From the NCBI GenBank assembly GCA_013214715.1, contig JABSSB010000058.1:1-5220 (forward strand): a DNA stretch of 5,220 nucleotides. The letters run 5' to 3'. Under the pieces are notes generated by a model. The model saw nothing but the letters and a program-made list of their open reading frames with translations, ran no database searches and was not told the origin of the DNA. Positions 1-5,220 of the stretch are shown one piece after another (positions within the stretch are counted from its first letter, which is position 1; every line of letters begins with the position of its first letter). The DNA is from Paracoccaceae bacterium (GTDB taxonomy: Bacteria > Pseudomonadota > Alphaproteobacteria > Rhodobacterales > Rhodobacteraceae). The position numbers were made by a program, and so were the translations under genes.

Positions 1-34
1 GGCAGGCGTATCCCACTATCATGTCGGGGTCAGA

Positions 35-958
35 TCAATCGGCCGCCGCCAGCTGCAGCTCGCGGGTGACCGGCACGTATTCGCCGGCTTCGACCACAGC
101 AGCGATCCAGTCATCATACACTTGCTGGCTCACCACTTTGACAGTGATCGGCATATAGGCGTGATACATGCCGCAGAGTTCCGAGCACTGGCCGAAATAA
201 ACGCCCTCTTCCTCGGCGGCGAACCACAGCTCGGCCAAACGGCCAGGCACAGCATCCTGCTTCACACCAAAGGCCGGGATCGTCCAGGAGTGAATCACAT
301 CCGCACCCGTCACCTGCATCACCACTGTTTTGCCCACTGGCACGACCACTGACGTGTCGGTCGCCAACAGGAACTCATCTTCGGCAAAGCCTGCATCGAT
401 CAACTTGGCACGCATGGCGTCGTCGAGTACATACGGCGTGATGTCTGCATCCGCCGGGCGCGACGACGTGTCGAGCGTTGCGGGATGGCCGAGCAAATAG
501 CTGTCAAAGGCCACGTCTTCGTAATCGACGTATTCGTAACCCCAGTACCATTGATACCCGGTGACCTTGATGGTCAGGTCGGCTTCTGGAATTTCCTGTT
601 GTTTGAACAGAATGGGCAGCGAAAAGCCGCCAATCACGATAAGGATCAGGATCGGGATCACAGTCCAGGCGATCTCTAACGGAGAATTGTGCGTGAATGT
701 GCCGGGCGTCGCATTGGCACGCCGATTATACCGCACAGCACACCAGATCAACAACGCCGTCACCAAGACGCAGATCGCGGTGATGATCACCAGCAACATG
801 CCGTCCAACCATTGCAGATCGCGGGCCAGTTCGGTCGCGGCGGGCTGAAAGCCTATCGCCCCATCAACCGGCTTGCCGACCAATGCTTCTCCCTCGGCCC
901 AAGCGGGCAGGCTCGAAACGGCGGCAAACAGCCCCGCCAGCGTCACAGCTTTTTTCAT
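35..958 (-). CDS. coxB: Cytochrome c oxidase subunit II (aa3-type, CuA-containing)
   Basis: Subunit II (also called ctaC) of the haem-copper terminal oxidase; it accepts electrons from cytochrome c at the binuclear CuA centre and passes them to subunit I in the cytoplasmic membrane. The 307-residue product starts with a signal peptide (MKK, hydrophobic core, likely cut after AWA at about residue 21). Two membrane helices follow, at about 53-75 and 94-118, then a periplasmic cupredoxin domain. All CuA ligands are visible: H223, then C258, E260, C262, H266 and M269 in CSELCGMYHAYM. The aromatic stretch GYQWYWGYEY (134-143) is the usual electron-entry region. The roughly 55-residue insert at 145-200 resembles the loop known in Rhodobacter and Paracoccus subunit II. 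The start is supported by AGGA six bases upstream (965-968, minus strand). It is divergent from tldD. In relatives the downstream genes are haem O synthase, an assembly factor and subunit III, but only 34 bases beyond the stop are in view. Confidence 0.97.
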   Translation of the reverse strand: MKKAVTLAGLFAAVSSLPAWAEGEALVGKPVDGAIGFQPAATELARDLQWLDGMLLVIITAICVLVTALLIWCAVRYNRRANATPGTFTHNSPLEIAWTVIPILILIVIGGFSLPILFKQQEIPEADLTIKVTGYQWYWGYEYVDYEDVAFDSYLLGHPATLDTSSRPADADITPYVLDDAMRAKLIDAGFAEDEFLLATDTSVVVPVGKTVVMQVTGADVIHSWTIPAFGVKQDAVPGRLAELWFAAEEEGVYFGQCSELCGMYHAYMPITVKVVSQQVYDDWIAAVVEAGEYVPVTRELQLAAAD

Positions 959-1020
959 ATCACGTCCTGATCTTTGGTTCCCTCGATCACAGGCGCGCCC
1001 GGCATTCTTTCGCGCACCCG

Positions 1021-1049
1021 TTGTCTTTGGCTGCGTCTAAAAACATATT
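1021..1049 (+). promoter_or_regulatory. Candidate tldD promoter (weak)
   Basis: TTGTCT (1021-1026) and CATATT (1044-1049) are separated by 17 bases; each matches four of six positions of the housekeeping -35 and -10 consensus. This would start transcription near 1056, inside the palindrome at 1046-1063, and give a leader of about 70 bases before tldD. Alphaproteobacterial promoters are poorly conserved, so this is only a suggestion. Confidence 0.25.
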
Positions 1050-1073
1050 TGTCGCGACAGATAAAGATGCCAA
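1045..1073 (-). promoter_or_regulatory. Candidate coxB promoter (weak)
   Basis: Read on the minus strand, TTGGCA (1073-1068, five of six to the -35 consensus) is followed after 17 bases by AAATAT (1050-1045, a poor -10). The spacer contains most of the palindrome centred at 1054.5. With this promoter the start would lie near 1038 and the FNR-type box would be centred about 64 bases upstream of it, a position compatible with a class I activator. This is inference only. Confidence 0.25.
1046..1063. promoter_or_regulatory. 18-bp near-perfect palindrome, candidate operator
   Basis: The sequence TATTTGTCGCGACAGATA is a dyad in which eight of nine base pairs match, with a perfect 10-bp core TGTCGCGACA (1050-1059). 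It sits between the divergent genes coxB and tldD and overlaps both weak promoter candidates. The core joins GTCGC and GCGAC, which resemble the GNCGC/GCGNC half-sites I recall for RegA/PrrA-type redox response regulators, although the half-sites overlap here. A dimeric repressor of another family would fit equally well. Confidence 0.45.
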
Positions 1074-1076
1074 CTT

Positions 1077-1097
1077 GCGTCATGAGGACGCTTTTTT
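1077..1097. promoter_or_regulatory. GCGTC/GACGC inverted repeat followed by T6
   Basis: GCGTC (1077-1081) and GACGC (1087-1091) form a perfect 5-bp inverted repeat around a 5-base loop (ATGAG), followed directly by six T (1092-1097). On the plus strand this has the shape of a short intrinsic terminator or attenuator in the tldD leader, but a 5-bp stem is marginal. Alternatively, TGCGTCA-N4-GACGC is close to the RegA/PrrA-type inverted repeat. The T tract overlaps the first two bases of the FNR-type box. Confidence 0.35.
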
Positions 1098-1109
1098 GAT
1101 CTGCATCAA
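1096..1109. promoter_or_regulatory. FNR/FnrL-type binding site
   Basis: TTGATCTGCATCAA is an exact match to the FNR-family consensus TTGAT-N4-ATCAA. It lies in the divergent region upstream of the oxidase subunit gene coxB, centred about 25 bases before the tldD start codon and about 144 bases before the coxB start codon. FnrL/FnrP proteins are known oxygen-sensing regulators of respiratory genes in Rhodobacterales. Close to tldD it would most simply block that gene; for coxB it could act as an upstream activator or repressor site. The match is directly visible; which gene it controls is inference. Confidence 0.65.
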
Positions 1110-1127
1110 GCTGCGCGAGGCCCTGAA

Positions 1128-2549
1128 ATGTCGGATAACCCATTCAACCCATTGAAAAATGACCTCCCTCGGGACGAAGCTGAGACAATTTTGCGCACTG
1201 CTCTGGACGGGGCCGATGACGGGGAGCTGTTTCTTGAACGCAACAGATCAGAGGCCCTGGTCTTCGATGACGGGCGGCTTAAGACTGCATCTTACGATGC
1301 GGCGGAAGGATTCGGCCTGCGCGCAGTGCGCGGTGAGGTCTCGGGCTATGCCCATTCAACTGAACTTAGTGTGAGCGCTCTCAAGCGCGCCGCCGAAACC
1401 GCCCGGCTGGCCGTCGGAGAAGGTGGCGGGACGCTGGCCGACGGGCCCATGCCAACAAATAGGCATCTTTATCAGGCGGCAGATCCCATCGCGGGCACGT
1501 CCTTTCCGGTCAAGGTCGATCTGCTGCGAGAGATCGACGCCTATGCCCGTGATCTTGATGATCGGGTGGTGCAGGTGTCGGCCAGCATCACGGCGTCTTT
1601 GCAAGAAGTCGAAATCCTGCGTCCGGACGGCCAGCATCTGCGCGACGTGCGCCCCATGGCGCGATTGAACGTTTCCGTGATTGTCGATCAGGGCGGTCGG
1701 CGCGAAAGCGGCAGCGCAGGCGGCGGTGGCCGCGTGACCCTTGACGGTCTGATCACGCCCGAGAACTGGACAGCCAAAGTGCGCGAAGCACTGCGCATCG
1801 CGCTTGTCAATCTCGAGGCCGTGCCCGCTCCGGCGGGAGAAATGGAGGTTGTCCTTGGCCCCGGCTGGCCCGGCATTCTGCTCCACGAGGCGGTCGGGCA
1901 CGGGCTCGAAGGCGATTTCAACCGCAAGGGCAGTTCGGTTTTTGCCAGGCTTATGGGGCAGCGCGTCGCCTCGCCCGGTGTGACGGTCCTGGATGATGGC
2001 ACGATCCCGGATCGCCGTGGATCGATCACGATCGACGATGAAGGCACACCCTCGCGGCGGAATGTCCTGATCGAAGATGGTATCCTGACCGGCTTCATGC
2101 AGGATCGCCAGAATGCACGCCTGATGGGAGTTGAGCCGACCGGCAACGGACGGCGGCAGAGCTTCGCTCATGTCCCGATGCCGCGCATGACCAACACTTA
2201 CATGCTGGGGGGCGACAGCGACCCCGCCGATCTGGTCGCCGGCATGAAAGACGGGATCTGGGCCGTGGGCTTTGGCGGCGGGCAGGTCGACATCACCAAC
2301 GGAAAATTCGTCTTTTCCTGTACCGAGGCGTATCGCGTGGAAAACGGCAAGATCGGCGCGCCGGTCAAAGGTGCGACGCTGATCGGCGACGGGGCCACGG
2401 CGCTTCAGCAGATCAGAGGCCTTGGCAACGACATGGCGCTTGACCCCGGCATGGGCAATTGCGGAAAGGCCGGGCAATGGGTGCCGGTGGGCGTGGGCCA
2501 GCCATCGGTTTTGATGGGCGGGCTGACTGTCGGAGGCGCGGCGGCCTGA
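1128..2549 (+). CDS. tldD: TldD metalloprotease subunit (TldD/PmbA family)
   Basis: Catalytic subunit of the TldD/TldE (PmbA) zinc protease, a cytoplasmic complex known from E. coli to trim the microcin B17 precursor and degrade the CcdA antitoxin; its housekeeping substrate in alphaproteobacteria is unclear. The 473-residue length is normal for the family. The zinc motif is HEAVGH (H253, E254, H258) within GILLHEAVGHGLEGD, and the expected third ligand is C445 in GNCGKAGQWVPVG. The N-terminal TldD/PmbA domain covers about 33-95, the middle domain about 122-225 and the C-terminal metalloprotease domain about 237-465. The motif SYDAAEGFGLRAVRGEVSGY is typical. The ATG at 1128 follows GAGG (1117-1120) by seven bases. 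The partner gene pmbA is not in the window, as is usual because the two are often unlinked. It is divergent from coxB, a neighbour pair common in alphaproteobacteria. Its leader carries the FNR-type box. Confidence 0.96.
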   Translation: MSDNPFNPLKNDLPRDEAETILRTALDGADDGELFLERNRSEALVFDDGRLKTASYDAAEGFGLRAVRGEVSGYAHSTELSVSALKRAAETARLAVGEGGGTLADGPMPTNRHLYQAADPIAGTSFPVKVDLLREIDAYARDLDDRVVQVSASITASLQEVEILRPDGQHLRDVRPMARLNVSVIVDQGGRRESGSAGGGGRVTLDGLITPENWTAKVREALRIALVNLEAVPAPAGEMEVVLGPGWPGILLHEAVGHGLEGDFNRKGSSVFARLMGQRVASPGVTVLDDGTIPDRRGSITIDDEGTPSRRNVLIEDGILTGFMQDRQNARLMGVEPTGNGRRQSFAHVPMPRMTNTYMLGGDSDPADLVAGMKDGIWAVGFGGGQVDITNGKFVFSCTEAYRVENGKIGAPVKGATLIGDGATALQQIRGLGNDMALDPGMGNCGKAGQWVPVGVGQPSVLMGGLTVGGAAA

Positions 2550-2563
2550 GATTGGGTTTTTGG

Positions 2564-2580
2564 TTTACTCCTCGTTAACC
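2564..2580 (+). promoter_or_regulatory. CtrA-like binding site upstream of dprA
   Basis: TTTA (2564-2567), seven bases, then TTAACC (2575-2580) matches the CtrA consensus TTAA-N7-TTAA at seven of eight fixed positions, and the second half is the extended TTAACC. It lies about 43 bases before the dprA start codon. If TTAACC overlaps the -35, GATTCT (2597-2602) would be a -10 at 16 bases spacing, as in many CtrA-activated promoters. That -10 includes a GANTC site (2597-2601) for the CcrM methylase. CtrA is known to control competence-type genes including dprA in Rhodobacter capsulatus. Short motifs of this kind do arise by chance. Confidence 0.45.
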
Positions 2581-2612
2581 ACCTATCGTCTATACCGATT
2601 CTGCAATCAGGC

Positions 2613-2616
2613 GGAG
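2613..2616 (+). promoter_or_regulatory. dprA ribosome binding site
   Basis: GGAG lies six bases before the ATG at 2623. It favours this start over an in-frame TTG at 2560, which would add 21 residues without family-like sequence and would overlap the CtrA-like motif. Confidence 0.6.
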
Positions 2617-2622
2617 CAACGG

Positions 2623-3792
2623 ATGACCGAAGAGACCCTTTCTTCCACTCACCCCCCCACTCCACCCACCACGGAAGAAGACCGGTTTTCGTGGCTCCGT
2701 CTGTTGCGCTCCCGCAGAGTTGGCGTATCGACCTTCTATCGCCTGCTTGCGGAGCATGGCTCGGCGCAGAACGCGCTGGCCGCGTTGCCTGAATTGGCGC
2801 GTCAGTCGGGCATCGACGGGTACGAAATATGTCCCCGGCAGGTTATCGATGCAGAGCTCAAGGCCGCAAGAGCCGCCCATGCGCGGCTCTTGTTCCTTGG
2901 CAGCGAGACTTATCCTGCGGCGCTGACCGAAATTCCTGAACCGCCCCCCATGCTTTGGGCAGTGGGGCAAACCGACCTTGGGCAACGCCCTGGTTTGGCG
3001 CTTGTGGGAGCGCGCAGTGCGTCCTCCCTCGGTGTTCGTGGAGCCCGCAAGCTGGCAGCCGATCTGGGCGGCGAGGGGTATGTCATTGTCTCGGGCCTGG
3101 CGCGCGGGGTTGATGCAGCGGCGCATCAGGCTGCATTGGCCACAGGCACAATCGGTGTGCTGGCCGGCGGCGTGGATGTGGTTTATCCCGACGAAAACCG
3201 GGCGCTCTACCAGCAGATGTGCGAGCATGGGCTGATCCTGTCGGAGCAACCTATGGGGCTGCGCCCGATGGCGCGGCATTTCCCCAAACGCAATCGGATC
3301 ATTGCCGGGCTGGCACGCGGGGTCATCCTAGTTGAAGCGGCTGCCAAATCGGGGAGCCTGATTACGGCCCGCGATGCTTTGGACCTCGGACGAGAGGTCA
3401 TGGCCGTGCCAGGCCACCCGATCGATGCGCGCGCGGCCGGTTGCAATATGCTGATCCGCGACGGGGCAACCCTGATCCGCCACGCAAAGGATGTGATCGA
3501 AGCCATCGGCCCCCAACCCGAACATGCCATGGCCGAGGTTGTGCCGGCGTCTCCCGAGGCATCTCCTCATGCCTATCCGCAGGCAGCCGCCAAACCCGCA
3601 TCGGATTGGCGCCGGCAGGCCGGATTGCATCAGGAAATCCTGACTCGTCTTGGCCCAGCGCCCTTGGCGCAAGATCAGTTGATACGCGATCTACCGCATC
3701 CTGTGGGCCGCGTGGGCGCGGCTTTGACCGATCTTGAACTTGACGGTCGTGTTACACGGGATGCCACAGGTCTTTTGCGTCGCAGCAAATGA
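2623..3792 (+). CDS. dprA: DNA-processing protein DprA (Smf)
   Basis: DprA binds incoming single-stranded DNA in the cytoplasm, protects it and loads RecA during natural transformation; in Rhodobacter it is also needed to receive DNA from gene transfer agents. The product is 389 residues from the ATG at 2623. A proline/threonine-rich tail (about 6-20) precedes a SAM-like region (about 25-85). The Rossmann-fold core (about 120-290) contains SGLARGVD (157-164), FPKRNRIIAGL (from 220) and KSGSLITA (242-249), the usual nucleic-acid-binding signatures. A proline/alanine-rich linker (about 295-333) leads to a C-terminal winged-helix DprA domain (335-389). The reading frame is intact. It lies 73 bp after tldD and 154 bp before topA; dprA next to topA is a widespread arrangement in bacteria. 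A CtrA-like motif upstream suggests its own promoter. A C7 tract (2652-2658) lies in codons 10-12. Confidence 0.96.
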   Translation: MTEETLSSTHPPTPPTTEEDRFSWLRLLRSRRVGVSTFYRLLAEHGSAQNALAALPELARQSGIDGYEICPRQVIDAELKAARAAHARLLFLGSETYPAALTEIPEPPPMLWAVGQTDLGQRPGLALVGARSASSLGVRGARKLAADLGGEGYVIVSGLARGVDAAAHQAALATGTIGVLAGGVDVVYPDENRALYQQMCEHGLILSEQPMGLRPMARHFPKRNRIIAGLARGVILVEAAAKSGSLITARDALDLGREVMAVPGHPIDARAAGCNMLIRDGATLIRHAKDVIEAIGPQPEHAMAEVVPASPEASPHAYPQAAAKPASDWRRQAGLHQEILTRLGPAPLAQDQLIRDLPHPVGRVGAALTDLELDGRVTRDATGLLRRSK

Positions 3793-3866
3793 TCACATGA
3801 CTGTTTTTTTCAGCAGTGTTCTGTAGCATCATTGGAGTCACAAGGCGTGGCATCTTGGCTGCATGA

Positions 3867-3896
3867 TTGACATTCTGGACTTGCAGCCCACATCCT
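3867..3896 (+). promoter_or_regulatory. Candidate topA promoter
   Basis: TTGACA (3867-3872) is a perfect housekeeping -35 hexamer in the dprA-topA gap. The best -10 at 18 bases spacing is CATCCT (3891-3896), which matches only three of six positions. It would place the start near 3903, about 44 bases before the topA ATG at 3947. A separate topA promoter fits the 154-bp gap, but the -10 is weak. I see nothing else convincing in this gap. Confidence 0.35.
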
Positions 3897-3930
3897 GCCC
3901 GGCCATAGACTGCCTCCGAATTCATGCCCA

Positions 3931-3937
3931 AGAGGTG
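3931..3937 (+). promoter_or_regulatory. topA ribosome binding site
   Basis: AGAGGTG ends nine bases before the ATG at 3947 and resembles the Shine-Dalgarno consensus. It supports 3947 over the in-frame ATG at 3863. The protein from 3947 starts MPVVVVESPAKAKTI, as TopA proteins normally do. Confidence 0.6.
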
Positions 3938-3946
3938 CGCCTTTTC

Positions 3947-5220
3947 ATGCCAGTTGTCGTTGTCGAATCCCCTGCCAAGGCCAAGACCATAAACAAATAT
4001 CTTGGCCCGGATTACACCGTTCTGGCCTCCTATGGCCATGTTCGCGATCTGCCGCCCAAGGATGGCTCAGTCGATCCAGACCATGACTTCGACATGCAGT
4101 GGGAGGTGGGCGCCGACAGCCGCAAACATGTCAAAGCCATCGCAGATGCGCTGAAAGATGATGGTGAGTTGATCCTCGCCACTGACCCCGACCGCGAGGG
4201 TGAGGCCATCAGCTGGCATTTGCAGGAAGCCCTCACTAAGCGCCGCGCGATTAAGAAAGACACCGAAGTTCGTCGCGTGACATTCAACGCGATCACCAAA
4301 GATGCCGTGACCAAGGCCATGGCCGAACCGCGCGACGTCGATATGCCATTGGTCGAAGCTTATCTGGCCCGCCGCGCGCTGGACTATCTGGTGGGCTTCA
4401 ACCTGTCTCCGGTGCTGTGGCGCAAGCTGCCCGGCGCGAAATCGGCGGGACGCGTGCAGTCGGTCTGCCTCCGCCTGATCGTCGAACGCGAGATGGAGAT
4501 CGAGGCGTTCAAGCCGCAAGAATACTGGAGTGTCAAAGCACTCTGCGAAACTCCGCGCGGCCAGACATTCGAAGCCCGCCTGATCGAACATGGCGGCAAG
4601 AAGCTTGATAAGTTCGATCTGGGCAATGCCGCAGCGGCTGAAATCGCGGTGGCCTCGGTGCAGTCGCGCGACCTCACGGCGCGCAGCGTCGAAGCCAAAC
4701 CTGCAGCCCGTAACCCCTCGGCGCCGTTCATGACATCGACCTTGCAGCAAGAGGCCAGCCGCAAATTCGGCATGGGCGCGCGACAGACCATGGCGGCTGC
4801 GCAGCGGCTTTATGAGGCCGGGCATATTACCTATATGCGGACCGACGGAATCGATATGGCGCCCGAGGCCGTGACAGCCGCGCGCGAGGCGATCACCGAA
4901 CGCTACGGTGATAGCTACGTGCCGAAAGCGCCGCGTATCTATAAGAACAAGGCCAAGAACGCGCAGGAAGCACATGAATGCATCCGCCCCACCGATATGC
5001 GGCGCGATGCGAGTGACCTGAAACTGACCGATGCAGATCAGCGCAAGCTCTACGATCTGATCTGGAAACGCACACTGGCCTGCCAGATGGAGGCCGCGCG
5101 GTTGGAACGCACCACCGTTGATCTCGCCTCAGCAGACGGGCAGGTCGTATTGCGTGCCACCGGTCAGGTCGTGATGTTTGACGGCTTCATGCGCGTCTAT
5201 GAAGAAGGCCGAGACGATGC
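3947..5220 (+). CDS. topA: DNA topoisomerase I (type IA), 5' part
   Basis: Type IA topoisomerase that relaxes negative supercoils by cutting one strand through a 5'-phosphotyrosine link. The first 424 codons are present (roughly half of a usual alphaproteobacterial protein) and the gene continues past the right edge. The N-terminal Toprim domain has E7 and K11 in VVVVESPAKAKTI and the acidic triad D80, D82, E84 in LATDPDREGEAISWHL. SAGRVQS (166-172) and PSAPFMTSTLQQEASRKFGM (from 257) are conserved core motifs. The active-site tyrosine is Y296 in GHITYMRTDGIDM, and QEAHECIRPTD (from 340) follows. The Toprim region is about 30 residues shorter than in E. coli, which I believe is common in this lineage. 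The zinc-ribbon or basic C-terminal part cannot be seen. It lies on the same strand as dprA and probably has its own promoter. Confidence 0.97.
   Translation, partial: MPVVVVESPAKAKTINKYLGPDYTVLASYGHVRDLPPKDGSVDPDHDFDMQWEVGADSRKHVKAIADALKDDGELILATDPDREGEAISWHLQEALTKRRAIKKDTEVRRVTFNAITKDAVTKAMAEPRDVDMPLVEAYLARRALDYLVGFNLSPVLWRKLPGAKSAGRVQSVCLRLIVEREMEIEAFKPQEYWSVKALCETPRGQTFEARLIEHGGKKLDKFDLGNAAAAEIAVASVQSRDLTARSVEAKPAARNPSAPFMTSTLQQEASRKFGMGARQTMAAAQRLYEAGHITYMRTDGIDMAPEAVTAAREAITERYGDSYVPKAPRIYKNKAKNAQEAHECIRPTDMRRDASDLKLTDADQRKLYDLIWKRTLACQMEAARLERTTVDLASADGQVVLRATGQVVMFDGFMRVYEEGRDD

Noticed and set aside
1..34. Start of a further cox-cluster gene on the minus strand
   Set aside because: A minus-strand ATG occurs at 24-22, but fewer than eight codons are in view and they do not resemble a known haem O synthase N-terminus, so no gene can be supported.
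883..1155. Plus-strand frame spanning the end of coxB and the intergenic region
   Set aside because: It overlaps coxB antisense and the tldD start, crosses the likely control region and shows no protein family features. The minus-strand frame at 955-1143 is rejected for the same reasons.
1356..2477. Long minus-strand reading frame (373 codons) opposite tldD
   Set aside because: It lies wholly antisense to a clear tldD with all catalytic motifs; its translation is rich in His/Arg/Asp with no family resemblance, as expected for a GC-rich shadow frame.
2560..2622. Upstream in-frame TTG start for dprA
   Set aside because: It would add 21 non-family residues and overlap the putative promoter; the ATG at 2623 has GGAG at six bases spacing.
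2590..3279. Minus-strand reading frame (229 codons) opposite dprA
   Set aside because: It is a shadow of the DprA Rossmann-fold coding sequence with low-complexity Arg/Gln/His content.
3796..3817. T7 run (3804-3810) after dprA as an intrinsic terminator
   Set aside because: No GC-rich stem precedes the T run; only 3-4 bp pairings can be drawn.
2550..3946. SOS (LexA) box of the GTTC-N7-GTTC type before dprA or topA
   Set aside because: Only isolated GTTC occurrences were seen; no correctly spaced pair was found in the intergenic sequence.
3924..3992. Short out-of-frame ORF overlapping the topA start as a leader peptide
   Set aside because: The ATG at 3924 has no good ribosome site, and the frame runs deep into topA in another phase with no leader-like features.
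4067..4975. Minus-strand reading frame (302 codons) opposite topA
   Set aside because: It is antisense to conserved TopA coding sequence, including the active-site tyrosine region, and has no recognisable domain.

Overview
The window looks like core chromosome of an alphaproteobacterium, most likely of the Rhodobacterales (Roseobacter/Paracoccus/Rhodobacter relatives). The reasons are the GC-rich coding sequence, the subunit II of an aa3-type cytochrome c oxidase with the extended periplasmic loop usual in that group, the tldD gene directly beside it, and the style of the DprA and TopA proteins. The lineage is inferred from protein appearance only.

Layout. Positions 35-958 (minus strand) hold coxB/ctaC, complete, with a signal peptide, two membrane helices and all CuA ligands. 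A 169-bp divergent intergenic region (959-1127) separates it from tldD (1128-2549, plus), a complete zinc metalloprotease subunit. After a 73-bp gap comes dprA (2623-3792, plus), complete, for the DNA-processing protein that loads RecA on incoming single strands. After a 154-bp gap, topA (from 3947, plus) begins; its first 424 codons are present and it runs off the right edge. All reading frames are intact, and I see no mobile element, CRISPR array, tRNA or rRNA.

The genes are well known, so the main interest is regulatory. The coxB-tldD intergenic region holds a perfect FNR-type box (TTGAT-N4-ATCAA, 1096-1109), an 18-bp near-perfect palindrome (1046-1063) and a GCGTC/GACGC inverted repeat running into a T tract (1077-1097). 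This is plausible oxygen or redox control of the terminal oxidase, of tldD, or of both. Upstream of dprA lies a CtrA-like motif (TTTA-N7-TTAACC, 2564-2580) with a GANTC methylation site just downstream, which fits the known control of competence and gene-transfer-agent recipient genes by CtrA in this order.

Functionally, coxB belongs to aerobic respiration, tldD to peptide or protein processing with its partner TldE/PmbA, and dprA and topA to DNA uptake/recombination and supercoiling. I found no evidence of a previously undescribed multi-gene system here.
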